Of a DNA stretch of 64,000 bases, positions 32,814 through 42,428 are shown in pieces. The notes under the pieces are model-generated. The model was not told the origin of the DNA, did not search any database, and saw only the letters and a list, made by a program, of their open reading frames with translations. The stretch spans positions 1 to 64,000 of the forward strand of contig NZ_QBKR01000003.1 of NCBI RefSeq assembly GCF_003054245.1. Reading direction: 5' to 3'. Positions within the stretch are counted from its first letter, which is position 1, and every line of letters begins with the position of its first letter. Origin of the DNA: Melghirimyces profundicolus. GTDB taxonomy: Bacteria > Bacillota > Bacilli > Thermoactinomycetales > DSM-45169. The position numbers were made by a program, and so were the translations under genes.

Positions 32814-33166
32814 TTTCTCTGTTGGCACCGAGAGGGTTCAGGGTCCCGGTTTGGACGGCGGTTGCATCGGGATCGCATGGGTTGCCGGACGGAATGGGGT
32901 TATGGGATCAGGACGGTCACCGGGATCAGAGCTCATCCCGGATTTCTCTCCGGTTTATATCTCACGTCTCCCGGTAGTCAGGTTGTCTTCGATTGTTGCG
33001 GATCATTTTTCGTAAAAAGCTCATGACACAGTCCGTCTGGAAGAAAGTTCATGCAAGAGATCGGGCCCGATCCGCGGCGTCCGGGATCTCGTGCAGGTAA
33101 CGAATGGGAACCTGACCATCTGCAAATACTTAAAAAACGGTGCAGAAAAAACACCGGGAGGAAACC

Positions 33167-34021
33167 ATGGTTCCCGTTGACTTTCAAGAAGGTCGGCTCG
33201 TGATGAACAAGGGGTTGTCCCTTCGATATCGGGCCTGGCTTCCCGAACAACCCCGTATGGGCTTGATCATGGTTCACGGTGCCGGTGAGAGCCTGGAACA
33301 GTACCACCACCTGGGGGTGCGGTTGGCCCGGTCCGCGATTGCGGGACTGATGTTTGATCTGAGGGGTTTCGGACATTCCGGGGGACGGTCCGGCCATGTG
33401 GACCGGTTTGAAGATTATGTGGAAGATCTCGACCAGATGGTACAGTATTTCAGGGAAGTGACGGGGTTGGGGCGCATTTGTTTAATGGGCCACAGCCTGG
33501 GTGGATTGATCGCGACCCGGTATGCCCAAAACCGCCCCCGCGGGGTGAGCGCCCTCATTTTGTCCGCCCCGGCTTTCGGATTGCACCTTCACCTCCCGGC
33601 GTACGCCGGTAAGTGCATCCGGTTCTTCAGCCGGGTGCTGCCGCTTTTGCATATCCAACCTCTCCCGATCATCAACCGGCTCCGCCGGTATCCGAGGTTG
33701 TTCTCCTATTTCACCCGATTATTCGGACAGGAGTTCAGGGATCCGGCTCCTCGCTCCTACTCTTTTCGTTGGATCGATGAAATCCTGATTCATGTCCGGG
33801 AATCTTTCCGATACATACCGAACCTCACCCTTCCGACCCTTTGCATCTGCGGGGCGAAAGATCCTCTGGTGAACTGGGAGACGGTCCAATCCTTTTTCGA
33901 CCGGCTGCCGACGGAGGAGAAGGAGTGGCACCTTCTGGCCGATGCCGATCACTGTTTCATCCATGAAGGACGATCTCCTTCCGCGATCGACACCATCATC
34001 GATTGGGTGAACCGGCGCTGA
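33167..34021 (+). CDS. Alpha/beta hydrolase, lysophospholipase/monoacylglycerol lipase type
   Basis: 284 aa. Nucleophile elbow GHSLGG (Ser about 110), catalytic Asp in CGAKDPLVNW and His in DADHCFIHEG, with HGAGESLEQYHHLG forming the oxyanion region. The family (Hydrolase_4) cleaves lysophospholipids or monoacylglycerols, usually in the cytoplasm or at the membrane face. GGGAGG before ATG at 33167. No operon partner. Confidence 0.9.
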   Translation: MVPVDFQEGRLVMNKGLSLRYRAWLPEQPRMGLIMVHGAGESLEQYHHLGVRLARSAIAGLMFDLRGFGHSGGRSGHVDRFEDYVEDLDQMVQYFREVTGLGRICLMGHSLGGLIATRYAQNRPRGVSALILSAPAFGLHLHLPAYAGKCIRFFSRVLPLLHIQPLPIINRLRRYPRLFSYFTRLFGQEFRDPAPRSYSFRWIDEILIHVRESFRYIPNLTLPTLCICGAKDPLVNWETVQSFFDRLPTEEKEWHLLADADHCFIHEGRSPSAIDTIIDWVNRR

Positions 34022-34101
34022 CAATGGTTTCTGTCGGTACCGAATAAAGCCCCTGTATTTCCTTATTATTTCATTCCTGATAAAAGGGCGTGTGAAAACT
34101 G

Positions 34102-35733
34102 TTGCGCAGGATGCTGATCCTTCCGCTGATGGCGGTGGTCATCACGGGCTGTCTGAATCATTCGTGGAACAAACCGAAGCAACCGGAGAAAGACTTCCAT
34201 CGCATGGAAGCCCGTTCCGGCCGTCCGGTGATCTGGTTGATGGTGGATTCCCTGATGGCGCCGGGGATGGATCAGGGGATGAAGAAGGGGGAGCTTCCCG
34301 CTCTTTCTTTTTTGATCCGGAACGGGATCTATCAGAAAGAAGCGGTGAATGTGTTCCCGACGATGTCGGTCTCCATCGATGCATCCCTCTTGACGGGGGA
34401 ATACCCGGATCGTCACGGCGTCCCCGGTTTAATCTGGTACGATACGAAAGAACAACGGTTGGTCAACTACGGGACCGGGTTGATGGAAGTGGTCCGGGGC
34501 GGCGTGAACCCTGCCCTGATGGACACCGCCCGCAACCTGAACCAACAGCACCTGAACCGGGAAGCCAAAACCCTGTATGAAGAATTGGGGGAACGGGGTT
34601 TTACAACGGGGAACGTCAATGGGATGATCTACCGGGGTCACACCGATCATACCCTTACCTTTCAGAAGTGGATCTCCGCGACGACAGCCCTGCCGGAACG
34701 GATGAATGTCAAAGGTCCCGACTTTCTGGCTTTGGGTGCCTTTGCCAACCCTCTGAAAGGGTTGCGGTCCCTTCCCGACAGCGTTGCCTCCTCCTTCGGG
34801 ATGAACAACCGCTATTCCGTCGAAACTGCAAAAGTTCTCGCAAAGAAAAACCGCCTTCCCGATTTTATGTTCGTTTATCTTCCGGACCTGGATAAACCCA
34901 TTCATGCCGAGGGACCGGGAAAATCGGAGATGAAAGAACTGAAAAAGTTGGACCGGCAGATCGGGGAATTGATGAACTCCTTCGGGAGCTGGGAAGAGGC
35001 GCTTAAACACGCCGTATGGATCGTCAGCGGCGACAGTGGCTCCACACCGGTTCTTGCCTCTAACGAGGATCCGGTTGTACCGTTGGATCGGCTGTTGGGG
35101 GATTTTGAGCTTCTGGAAGCGGGGAAGACCCCCGGTGAGAAGACGGAAGTGGTGTTGGCCGTGAATGAGCGCTCGGCCTTTGTTTATTCATTAAAGGAAG
35201 ACATCCGGCTGGAATGGCTGGCGGAATCCCTGCAGAAGGACCGAAGGATCGATGTCATCGCCTGGTCCGATCCAGAAGGGTGGATCCATGTGAGAAACGC
35301 CGCTCTCGGAGAGAAGGAGATGCGGTACCGAAAGGGAGACGAATGGACGGATGTTTACGGACAGCGTTGGCAGCTGGATGGGGATCCGGACGTGTTGGAC
35401 CTTGCTGTTCAACCAAGGGGAGGTCGCCTGAGCTACGGGGATTTTCCCGACGCACTGGCCCGGCTTGAGGCTTCCCTTCACTCCCATCCGGGCCGCTTTC
35501 TGATCGTGAACGCAAGACCGGGATACGAGTTGGCGGACAAACACTCCCCCACCCACAAAGGGGGAGCGGGACACGGTTCTCTCCACCGGATCGATTCCGT
35601 GTTTCCGGTTGTGATTGCGGGGACGGATCGGCGGCCGAAACACTGGCGGATCGTTGACTTCAAGCCCTTTGTGCTGGAGTTGTTGGAAAGCGGGAAGAAA
35701 AAACCCGACATAAAGGAGCCGGCTCAAATGTGA
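34102..35733 (+). CDS. Alkaline-phosphatase-superfamily lipoprotein (type I phosphodiesterase/pyrophosphatase-like)
   Basis: 543 aa. Residues 1-16 are a lipoprotein signal with lipobox VITGC, so it is anchored outside the membrane. Metal-site residues of the superfamily are visible: Asp in WLMVDSLM, a Thr nucleophile region in FPTMSVSIDASLLTGEYPDRHG, DLDKPIHAEGPG, SGDSGSTPV and HKGGAGHGS near the C-terminus. Hydrolysis of phosphodiesters or nucleotide pyrophosphates is likely. TTG start at 34102. It stands alone. Confidence 0.88.
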   Translation: MRRMLILPLMAVVITGCLNHSWNKPKQPEKDFHRMEARSGRPVIWLMVDSLMAPGMDQGMKKGELPALSFLIRNGIYQKEAVNVFPTMSVSIDASLLTGEYPDRHGVPGLIWYDTKEQRLVNYGTGLMEVVRGGVNPALMDTARNLNQQHLNREAKTLYEELGERGFTTGNVNGMIYRGHTDHTLTFQKWISATTALPERMNVKGPDFLALGAFANPLKGLRSLPDSVASSFGMNNRYSVETAKVLAKKNRLPDFMFVYLPDLDKPIHAEGPGKSEMKELKKLDRQIGELMNSFGSWEEALKHAVWIVSGDSGSTPVLASNEDPVVPLDRLLGDFELLEAGKTPGEKTEVVLAVNERSAFVYSLKEDIRLEWLAESLQKDRRIDVIAWSDPEGWIHVRNAALGEKEMRYRKGDEWTDVYGQRWQLDGDPDVLDLAVQPRGGRLSYGDFPDALARLEASLHSHPGRFLIVNARPGYELADKHSPTHKGGAGHGSLHRIDSVFPVVIAGTDRRPKHWRIVDFKPFVLELLESGKKKPDIKEPAQM

Positions 35734-35891
35734 ACATCACGGGATCAGGCAGCCACCGTCAGTCCGAAGTTTCATAAAACAAATGCTAAAAATCGACGAA
35801 GTGATTTCGGGGAATGTGGGGCAAACATCCGAACCAAGGGGTGTATCCGACCATATCATGGAGTTGACAATACCCCTTTGCTTCCCACCGC

Positions 35892-35931
35892 GACAACAGC
35901 CGTTCCCAGGGAACGGCTGTTGTCTTTTTTT
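35892..35931 (+). terminator. Strong Rho-independent terminator
   Basis: A perfect 15-bp stem GACAACAGCCGTTCC / GGAACGGCTGTTGTC with a 3-nt loop and T7. It lies 160 bp after the phosphodiesterase stop. The stretch 35734-35891 shows no gene; it could be a small RNA or just a long 3' UTR. Confidence 0.85.
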
Positions 35932-36020
35932 ATCGAAACAAGCATAAAAAAGTGACGAAAAACCAATAAAGGTATAGGGAGGGTTCATAAAGGCGATGTG
36001 GGCACTGAACCGGAGTTGGC

Positions 36021-36461
36021 TCACCCTTTCATATCATCATTGATCTTCTGAAGCTTCTTCATGCCGGACTCGGGGCTTAAAGGCGGACTTTTCCGGAGTT
36101 CCGTCTCCAGTTGCTTCAATTCCTCAAACAGTTTGCTGTCCGTTGTCACATGGATTTCGTATTGGGGAAAGGTTTGCCTTAACCGATGAAAAACGGTTTT
36201 CCGGATATCCCGGAGAAACAGCCGATCCCAATTACTGACCTTTAATCCCATGGAAAGGTTGTCTTTCAGGATCACAGCCGTGGCTTCATCGACCCGACCG
36301 TCCTGTTGGGCCAGTTTTTTGGCCTGGTTCATGTTTTGAACATCCGGTGTTTCCGACTGGGCAATGGGAAGAGGTTTCTCAGGTTTCGGAGGTTGGGCCT
36401 GTTCAGCACATGCAGTCAGCAAAAGAACCGGGATGAGGAAGAGCCAATGATGTTTGTTCAT
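36021..36461 (-). CDS. YhcN/YlaJ-family sporulation lipoprotein
   Basis: 146 aa. Signal peptide with lipobox LLTAC (residues 14-18), then the YhcN/YlaJ domain (NMNQAKKLAQQDGRVDEATA). The family comprises forespore-expressed lipoproteins of the inner spore membrane. It is divergent by only 47 bp from the DUF1657/2Duf/spoVA operon, matching the composition of spoVA-2mob loci. Confidence 0.88.
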   Translation of the reverse strand: MNKHHWLFLIPVLLLTACAEQAQPPKPEKPLPIAQSETPDVQNMNQAKKLAQQDGRVDEATAVILKDNLSMGLKVSNWDRLFLRDIRKTVFHRLRQTFPQYEIHVTTDSKLFEELKQLETELRKSPPLSPESGMKKLQKINDDMKG

Positions 36462-36508
36462 AACGGGATCTTCTCCTTTTCATCAGATCATGTTGCCGGA
36501 GGTTGAAT

Positions 36509-36715
36509 ATGACGACGTATTCCAAAGTCAAGCAAACCCTGATCGATTTGAAGAGTGCCCAATCGACGATGGAACACTACGCCAAGATCACTCAGGATGA
36601 AAAATCAAGGAAAATCTTTGAACGATCCGCCCGGAAATTGGAACCCACCCTGGAGCGGCTGAACAAACGGATCCAACGGATGGAATTCGAAGAACCGCAG
36701 TACAAAGGATCGTAA
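36509..36715 (+). CDS. DUF1657 family protein (first copy)
   Basis: 68 aa, helical: TTYSKVKQTLIDLKSAQSTM then ITQDEKSRKIFERSARKLE. DUF1657 proteins are short sporulation-linked proteins found in spoVA-2mob loci. GGAGG six bases before the ATG. Fourteen bases separate it from the DUF421/DUF1657 fusion gene, so it is the first gene of the operon. A second free-standing DUF1657 gene closes the locus at 40177-40383. Confidence 0.87.
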   Translation: MTTYSKVKQTLIDLKSAQSTMEHYAKITQDEKSRKIFERSARKLEPTLERLNKRIQRMEFEEPQYKGS

Positions 36716-36729
36716 AAGGAGGATGTTTC

Positions 36730-37587
36730 ATGCCGGATTGGCTGATGACCGTCATTCGCTCCGTGGGGGTTCTGGTTTTGATGGCGGTTTGGATGCGCCT
36801 GTTGGGGAGGAAGATGGCGGCACGGATGACCCCCTTCGACCGGGTTTACCTGGTGGGGTTCGGCGTATTGGCAGCCGTGTTGGTTCTCAACCTGATCCAG
36901 CCCCCGCTGTTGGCATGGATCGCGTGGTTGACGTGGGGGCTCACCGGCCTCGCTTACAGCTTCCTTTCGTTGAAAAGCAAATGGGTCCGGGATCTCCTCC
37001 ACGGAAAAGAAGCCGTCGTCATTAAACACGGGAAAATCATGGAGGATCAGTTGAAGCAAGTCCGATATACGCCGGAAGACCTTTTGCAACAACTCCGCGG
37101 AAAACAGATATTCAACGTGGCTGACGTCGAGTTTGCCGTGATGGAGGCCAACGGGGAGATCAATGCCCTGATGAAATCAAACAAGCAACCCTTGACCGCC
37201 CAACAACTGGGAGTGGAAACCGCACCGGAAACGGGCGTTCAAACCGTTATCCTCGACGGAAACATCCTGGACGAGCCCTTGGCCACCATGGGCCTGAACC
37301 GGGGATGGCTGAACACCGAGTTGTCCAAGTTGGATGTTTCGCCGGAAAACGTCTTTCTGGCTCAGGTGAACACCATGGGCGAGCTGTATATCGACCTCTT
37401 TGACGATGCCATCCAGGTGGCGCAGCCGACGGCCCGTCAACTGCTCTTGACCACGCTGGAGAAGGCCAAAGCCGATTTACAGTCATTTTCCTTGGATACG
37501 GATGACGAGAAGGCGAAACAAATGTACCGGCAATGTGCCACGGAAGTGTCATCCATCCTTTATGATGTGCGACCGCTTTTAAAATAA
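36730..37587 (+). CDS. DUF421 + DUF1657 fusion membrane protein (2Duf type)
   Basis: 285 aa. Three N-terminal membrane helices (about 8-24, 41-57 and 59-77), then the YetF/DUF421 soluble domain (KEAVVIKHGKIMEDQLKQVR, TPEDLLQQLRGKQIFNVADV) and a C-terminal DUF1657 unit (TLEKAKADLQSFSLDTDDEK, about 240-285) that clearly resembles the separate DUF1657 protein at 40177. In Bacillus, the two-DUF protein of the spoVA-2mob operon raises spore wet-heat resistance. Followed by spoVAC after 19 bp. Confidence 0.88.
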   Translation: MPDWLMTVIRSVGVLVLMAVWMRLLGRKMAARMTPFDRVYLVGFGVLAAVLVLNLIQPPLLAWIAWLTWGLTGLAYSFLSLKSKWVRDLLHGKEAVVIKHGKIMEDQLKQVRYTPEDLLQQLRGKQIFNVADVEFAVMEANGEINALMKSNKQPLTAQQLGVETAPETGVQTVILDGNILDEPLATMGLNRGWLNTELSKLDVSPENVFLAQVNTMGELYIDLFDDAIQVAQPTARQLLLTTLEKAKADLQSFSLDTDDEKAKQMYRQCATEVSSILYDVRPLLK

Positions 37588-37606
37588 ACCATCGGAGGGG
37601 AACGAC

Positions 37607-38089
37607 ATGTCCAATAAACAGAAGAAAAAACTGAGTCCGGTCCAACAGGAGTACCAGGACTTCGTAAATAAGCGGGAACCCCAACGCCCTCTTTTCCAAA
37701 ACTGCATCCGGGCGTTTCTCGTCGGTGGAACCATCTGTTTGATCGGTCAGTTGATCTCCCAGTTTTATATGCAGTTCTTGGACTTCAACGAACAGACAGC
37801 GGGAGATCCCACCGTGGCCACCCTGGTTTTTTTGGCGGTCCTGTTTACCGGACTGGGCGTTTACGACCACCTCGCTCAGTGGGCGGGAGCGGGAACCGCC
37901 ATTCCGGTGACGGGGTTTGCCAATTCCATCGCTTCGGCGGCAATCGAACACCGCTCGGAGGGGTTTGTCCTCGGGGTGGGAGGCAACATGTTCAAACTGG
38001 CCGGATCCGTGATTGTGTTCGGGGTGTTCGCCGCCTTTGTCATCGCGACCCTCAAGGTGATCCTTCTTCAGGGACTGGGAGGGGTTTAA
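37607..38089 (+). CDS. spoVAC: Stage V sporulation protein AC
   Basis: 160 aa with four to five membrane helices. Family landmarks: QQEYQDFVNKREPQRPLFQN at the N-terminus, GGTICLIGQL, DHLAQWAGAGTAIPVTGFAN and GNMFKLAGSVIVFG. SpoVAC is the mechanosensitive-type channel subunit for dipicolinic acid in the spore inner membrane. Second gene of a five-gene plus-strand run. Confidence 0.95.
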   Translation: MSNKQKKKLSPVQQEYQDFVNKREPQRPLFQNCIRAFLVGGTICLIGQLISQFYMQFLDFNEQTAGDPTVATLVFLAVLFTGLGVYDHLAQWAGAGTAIPVTGFANSIASAAIEHRSEGFVLGVGGNMFKLAGSVIVFGVFAAFVIATLKVILLQGLGGV

Positions 38090-38090
38090 C

Positions 38091-39095
38091 GTGATCCAAG
38101 GACGGACCTGGGTATTTGCCAATCCGCCCTCCATCACCGCTTCCGCAGCCGTGGGAGGGCCTTTTGAAGCGAAGGGGCCGTTGGCCGATGATTTTGATCT
38201 TCTGCATGAAGATTTGTGGCTGGGTCAGGACAGTTATGAGAAAGCCGAGAAAAAATTACTGGAGCAAGCCAGTGAACGGGCGATTGACAAAGCGGGGATG
38301 CGAAAGGAAGACATCCAGTTCTTCCTCGCCGGAGATCTGATGAATCAGGTGATCTCCAGCAATTTTGCGGCCCGTACACTGGCCGTACCCTATCTCGGCC
38401 TGTTCGGAGCGTGTTCCTCTTCCATGGAAAGCCTCGCCCTGGGGTCTCTTCTGGTGGACAGCGGGTATGCCGAGCGGGTGCTGGTCGGTACGGCCAGCCA
38501 CAATGCGGCGGCGGAAAAGCAGTTTCGTTACCCGACCGAGTACGGCTCCCAAAAACCTCCCACCGCCCAATGGACGGTGACAGGAGCGGGGGCGGCGGTA
38601 CTGACGAACCGGGAGGAAGGAATCCGGGTGACTTCTGCCACAGTGGGACGTGTGGTCGACATGGGCATTCAGGATCCCTTCAACATGGGGGCGGCGATGG
38701 CCCCGGCCGCGGTGGACACCATCGAAGCCCATTTCCGGGATCTGAAAAACCCGGAGTATGATTTGATCCTGACGGGGGATCTGGGGAAAATCGGGCACAC
38801 CACCGCCGCTGATCTGTTGGAAAAACATGGGCTGAAGCTTCCCAACGACCGTTTTGGAGATTGCGGGCTCATGATCTACCGGGAAGATCAGCCGGTTCAG
38901 GCCGGGGCCAGCGGCTGTGCCTGTTCGGCCTGTGTCACGTACGGACATGTACTGAACCGGATGCGGAAAGGGGAGCTGAAAAAAGTGCTCATCGTCGCCA
39001 CCGGGGCCCTGCTGTCACCGCTCAGCTACCAGCAGAATGAAAGCATTCCCTGTATCGCTCATGCCGTCGCTTTGGAAGGGGGCGTCTCTTCATGA
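38091..39095 (+). CDS. spoVAD: Stage V sporulation protein AD
   Basis: 334 aa, thiolase-like fold. It binds dipicolinic acid on the spore inner membrane. Family segments: [60 protein letters not shown] and [18 protein letters not shown] start one base after spoVAC. Overlaps spoVAEb by 4 nt (ATGA). Confidence 0.96.
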   Translation: MIQGRTWVFANPPSITASAAVGGPFEAKGPLADDFDLLHEDLWLGQDSYEKAEKKLLEQASERAIDKAGMRKEDIQFFLAGDLMNQVISSNFAARTLAVPYLGLFGACSSSMESLALGSLLVDSGYAERVLVGTASHNAAAEKQFRYPTEYGSQKPPTAQWTVTGAGAAVLTNREEGIRVTSATVGRVVDMGIQDPFNMGAAMAPAAVDTIEAHFRDLKNPEYDLILTGDLGKIGHTTAADLLEKHGLKLPNDRFGDCGLMIYREDQPVQAGASGCACSACVTYGHVLNRMRKGELKKVLIVATGALLSPLSYQQNESIPCIAHAVALEGGVSS

Positions 39096-39442
39096 TCTAC
39101 CTGTGGGCATTCGTCGTGGGCGGGTTGATCTGTGTCATCGGCCAGTTGATGTTGGACGGATTGAGGCTCACCCCGGCCCATACGACCAGTATGCTGGTGG
39201 TGGCGGGAGCCGTTTTGGACGGGTTCGGTTTATACGAACCGTTGATTGACTTTGCCGGAGCCGGAGCGACCGTTCCGATCACCAGTTTCGGCAACGCCCT
39301 CGTTCACGGGGCGATGGCAGAAGCGGAGCAGCACGGATTGGTCGGGGTGATCACGGGCATTTTTGAAGTGACCAGCGCCGGCATTTCCGCGGCCATTGTG
39401 TTCGGTTTCATGGCGGCCTTGGTGTTTAAACCGCGGGGATAA
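39092..39442 (+). CDS. spoVAEb: Stage V sporulation protein AE (SpoVAEb)
   Basis: 116 aa, three to four membrane helices, with [21 protein letters not shown] and [21 protein letters not shown] typical of SpoVAEb. Together with AC and AD it forms the minimal CaDPA channel set found in 2mob-type loci, lacking spoVAA, AB, AEa and AF. Confidence 0.94.
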   Translation: MIYLWAFVVGGLICVIGQLMLDGLRLTPAHTTSMLVVAGAVLDGFGLYEPLIDFAGAGATVPITSFGNALVHGAMAEAEQHGLVGVITGIFEVTSAGISAAIVFGFMAALVFKPRG

Positions 39443-39460
39443 CAGAAGGTGAATGAACGG

Positions 39461-40135
39461 ATGTTGTATGTCTTGAAAGTGGTCACTCTCTTTACGCTTT
39501 CCATCGCAGCCTTGCGCTTGATGGGAAAATCCACCCTGGCTCAGGTGACCCCTCACGATTTGATGGCGATCGTGGTCATCGCCGCCTTGGCCACCCACCC
39601 GATCTTGGTGAACGATTATTGGAAAACCATCGGAGCGATTGCACTGGTGGCCGGGATGCATTTCCTTTATGCCAAATTGACGCTGTACCGCTGGAGTAAA
39701 CGATTCATCTTAGGGGAGCCCACCATCCTGGTAAAACACGGAAAGATCATCCAGAAAAACCTTCGACGGTGTGAACTGTCATTAACCGAATTGTTGGGGA
39801 ATATTCGATCCGAAGGCTATCCCGATCTGCGGGAAGTTCAGTATGCCATCCTGGAGCCTACCGGGTCCTTGAGCGTTTTGCCAAGAGATGACTTATACCC
39901 GGCCACCCCGAAAGATTTAAACATTCCCGTTCCCTATCGGGGTCTGGCGCTTTCCCTGGTGGTGGATGGAAAAATTCAGAAACAGAATCTGAAGTTAATC
40001 GGAAAAGATCGCGACTGGCTCAAGCGGGAGCTGAAAAAACAGGGGTTTGAAGAGATCCGGCAAGTGATGTATGCAGCGACCCGGGAATGTGAACCGGAGA
40101 TTTACGTGGATACCGGGAGCGGTGACAGTAAATAA
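39461..40135 (+). CDS. DUF421 (YetF-like) membrane protein
   Basis: About 224 aa. N-terminal helices (VLKVVTLFTLSIAAL and DLMAIVVIAALATHPILV), then the DUF421 soluble domain (GEPTILVKHGKIIQKNLRRC). It is the second DUF421 protein of the locus, without the C-terminal DUF1657 unit. ATG at 39461 has AGAAGGTGA upstream; GTG at 39449 would be too close to it. The role in spores is not established. Confidence 0.85.
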   Translation: MLYVLKVVTLFTLSIAALRLMGKSTLAQVTPHDLMAIVVIAALATHPILVNDYWKTIGAIALVAGMHFLYAKLTLYRWSKRFILGEPTILVKHGKIIQKNLRRCELSLTELLGNIRSEGYPDLREVQYAILEPTGSLSVLPRDDLYPATPKDLNIPVPYRGLALSLVVDGKIQKQNLKLIGKDRDWLKRELKKQGFEEIRQVMYAATRECEPEIYVDTGSGDSK

Positions 40136-40141
40136 ATGAAT

Positions 40142-40166
40142 CCCCCTTCCTTCAGAGGAAGGGGGA
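40142..40166. terminator. Bidirectional stem-loop ending the spoVA-type locus
   Basis: CCCCCTTCC / GGAAGGGGG between the convergent DUF421 and DUF1657 genes, followed by T-rich sequence on the plus strand. Confidence 0.65.
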
Positions 40167-40176
40167 CGATTCTTTC

Positions 40177-40383
40177 TTATTGTTGCTTGTACTGAGGTTC
40201 TTCCGACATCACTTGTTGCTCACGGTTTTTCAACTGCTGCACAATGGAGTCCATATTTTGTGCCAGTTGATTGTACATTTGTTTCGCCTGCTTGTTGTCT
40301 GTATCCAGTGCGAAGGTTTTCAGATTAGCGGCGACCCCTTCCGCGCTGGCAATGGTTTGCTGGATTTTCGTTCCGACGGTCAT
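40177..40383 (-). CDS. DUF1657 family protein (second copy)
   Basis: 68 aa: TVGTKIQQTIASAEGVAANL, ALDTDNKQAKQMYNQLAQNM and a C-terminal EEPQYKQQ that echoes the EEPQYKGS end of the first DUF1657 protein. ATG at 40383 with GAGGAGG upstream. Convergent with the DUF421 gene. Confidence 0.87.
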   Translation of the reverse strand: MTVGTKIQQTIASAEGVAANLKTFALDTDNKQAKQMYNQLAQNMDSIVQQLKNREQQVMSEEPQYKQQ

Positions 40384-40541
40384 GTGATGGCCTCCTCTTT
40401 TCAAAATGACATAAGATATCATGCACATTCATGAAAACCGTTATTCGGTAGTCATCGGTAAAAAACATAAGGGAGGATCATAAAAAACCACGATTTGGAA
40501 AGTATATAAGAACAAACCTGTTAATCGGGGAGTGGTAATGG

Positions 40542-41630
40542 ATGAGTACCTTTTCCTTTGTGGGTCATCGTCAAAATGCCTCGTGGTTGGAGCTTTTTGC
40601 GTCGGGGATCCGACGGAAAATGGAGAGCCACGGATTTGCATGGGATGAAGAAGTGAAACCGGACGTCCAAGTGGTGTTCAACTTTGTCGATCCGGCCTCT
40701 CCTCGTCATTTTCGACGGAGTGGAAAGGGAACCTTTGTAGTGACGGTGGCGGAAAACGACCGTCCGGTCGACAACGTCCAGTCCGCCGCTTATCCCCTCC
40801 TGATCCGTTCCCTGGGGAATCTGATGATCTACCTGGATTCATCCGGCAGTGAGCCGGAAACTTATTTTGTTACCCTGGAGCAGGGGTGGTATCCCATCGT
40901 CGGTACCCCGAAGCAGGAATCTTATTTCGATCGGGTGTTTGAACGTTTGCGTCCCTTGGCGACCTCCCGGTTGGTCATTGACAATATCTTTCATCCCGAC
41001 CTTCCGGAATCCTTATGGGAAGGGGATGAGATGACACGGAGCATTCACCGGGCCGGAAAAAAGCTCGATCAGCTGGACTTGTTGCCCGCCCCCTTTCCGA
41101 TCCAGGAATTGCTGCCTCCAAAGGACTACCGCCATATCCAGCGTCTTTACGGGATCGGGGGGCTCAGTTACGGAAACTTAAGTTCCCGCAAGGAAGGGAA
41201 CCGGTTCTGGATGAGCGCCCGGGGGGTCAACAAGGCCAATTTGCACGAAATCGGCCGGGATATGTTGTTAATTAAAGGCTTTGACCATGAAGCGCCGGCG
41301 ATGAAGATCAGCGTGCCTCCCCACATTGAACCGAAGCGGGCGTCGGTGGATGCGATCGAACATTGGATGATTTATACGGAACATCCCGAAGTGGGGGCCA
41401 TCGTTCATGTTCATGCCTGGATGGAGGGAGTGCCATCCACGGAGATCAATTACCCTTGTGGCACGGTTGAGTTGGCGGAAGCCGTGGCCGAACAGATCCG
41501 CAAAGCGGAGGACCCTTCCCGGACGGTTGTCGGACTGAAAAACCACGGTCTGACGATCACGGGCCGGGACCTGGACGATATTTTTGAACGGATTGAAGGA
41601 AAAATCCTGCCCCAGGTTCCCATGTCGTAA
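40542..41630 (+). CDS. Class II aldolase/adducin-family protein with an N-terminal extension
   Basis: 362 aa. The C-terminal 190 residues are the aldolase/adducin fold (YGNLSSRKEGNRFWMSARGV, then zinc-ligand HVHAWMEG and later LKNHGLTITG). The first 160 residues (SFVGHRQNASWLELFASGIR ... DNVQSAAYPLLIRSLGN) form a separate alpha/beta domain I do not recognise. Members act on sugar phosphates such as fuculose- or methylthioribulose-phosphate; the substrate here is open. The SDR and lipid kinase genes follow closely. Confidence 0.82.
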   Translation: MSTFSFVGHRQNASWLELFASGIRRKMESHGFAWDEEVKPDVQVVFNFVDPASPRHFRRSGKGTFVVTVAENDRPVDNVQSAAYPLLIRSLGNLMIYLDSSGSEPETYFVTLEQGWYPIVGTPKQESYFDRVFERLRPLATSRLVIDNIFHPDLPESLWEGDEMTRSIHRAGKKLDQLDLLPAPFPIQELLPPKDYRHIQRLYGIGGLSYGNLSSRKEGNRFWMSARGVNKANLHEIGRDMLLIKGFDHEAPAMKISVPPHIEPKRASVDAIEHWMIYTEHPEVGAIVHVHAWMEGVPSTEINYPCGTVELAEAVAEQIRKAEDPSRTVVGLKNHGLTITGRDLDDIFERIEGKILPQVPMS

Positions 41631-41645
41631 AGAGGAGCTTGGACC

Positions 41646-42428
41646 ATGTCACGAATCGTGCTTGTTACGGGTGCCTCCAAAGGGATCGGCAAAGAGATCT
41701 CCAGAGAGCTGGCCGGCAGAGGAGATTTCCCCCTGATGGTGGCCCGAAACGCGGAAACGTTGCGGGAGATGAAGGAAGAGTGGGGCACGGGAGAGAGCTT
41801 TCCCTGTGACGTCACCAACGGGGAAGCAGTACAAGAGCTGGTGACGGAGGTGATTCGGCGCTTCGGCCGGGTGGATGTTCTTGTTAACAACGCCGGCTAC
41901 GGTAAATTCGGCGGGGCTTTGGATACTCCGGTGGAGGAGTACGGGTCCATGATGGAGACCAATTATCTGGGGACGGTCCGGATGACCCTGGCTCTTCTTC
42001 CCCACTTTCTACAGCAGGGGAAAGGACGGGTGATCAATATCGCATCGGTGGCAGGCCTCTCCGGAAGTCCCAATCTGGCCCCGTATGTGGGTTCAAAGTT
42101 TGCGTTGGTGGGGTTTTCCGAATCCCTCCACTTGGAGTACGCCCCGGTGGTCCAGGTGGGAGTATTATGCCCGGGGCCGGTGCGCACCTCCTTCTTTCAA
42201 GGGAAAGAGCCCTCCCGCCTGTTCCCGGCTTTGCTGGCCCGTGAGTTGCTGGATGCGAAAGCGGTGGCCCGTGAGGCCATCCGGCTGATGGAGCGTCCCC
42301 GGCTGAAGGTGATCCCGGGCAGTCTCAGCTGGGCGATGCGGTTCCGCCGTTGGTTTCCTGACCTGTATCTTCGACTGACCCGGCACCTGTACAGGGAATG
42401 GGAAAAAGAAAAGGCGGGGAGCCGGTGA
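41646..42428 (+). CDS. Short-chain dehydrogenase/reductase
   Basis: 260 aa classical SDR: NAD(P) motif TGASKGIGKEI (residues 8-18), NNAG at about 82, catalytic Ser in NIASVAGLSG and YVGSK as the YxxxK pair. Oxidises or reduces a hydroxyl/keto group of unknown substrate. Overlaps the lipid-kinase start by one base and follows the aldolase gene by 15 bp. Confidence 0.92.
   Translation: MSRIVLVTGASKGIGKEISRELAGRGDFPLMVARNAETLREMKEEWGTGESFPCDVTNGEAVQELVTEVIRRFGRVDVLVNNAGYGKFGGALDTPVEEYGSMMETNYLGTVRMTLALLPHFLQQGKGRVINIASVAGLSGSPNLAPYVGSKFALVGFSESLHLEYAPVVQVGVLCPGPVRTSFFQGKEPSRLFPALLARELLDAKAVAREAIRLMERPRLKVIPGSLSWAMRFRRWFPDLYLRLTRHLYREWEKEKAGSR

Noticed and set aside
35734-35891. Possible small RNA before the strong terminator at 35892
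   Set aside because: TTGACA at 35863 has no matching -10, and no structure beyond the terminator is evident.
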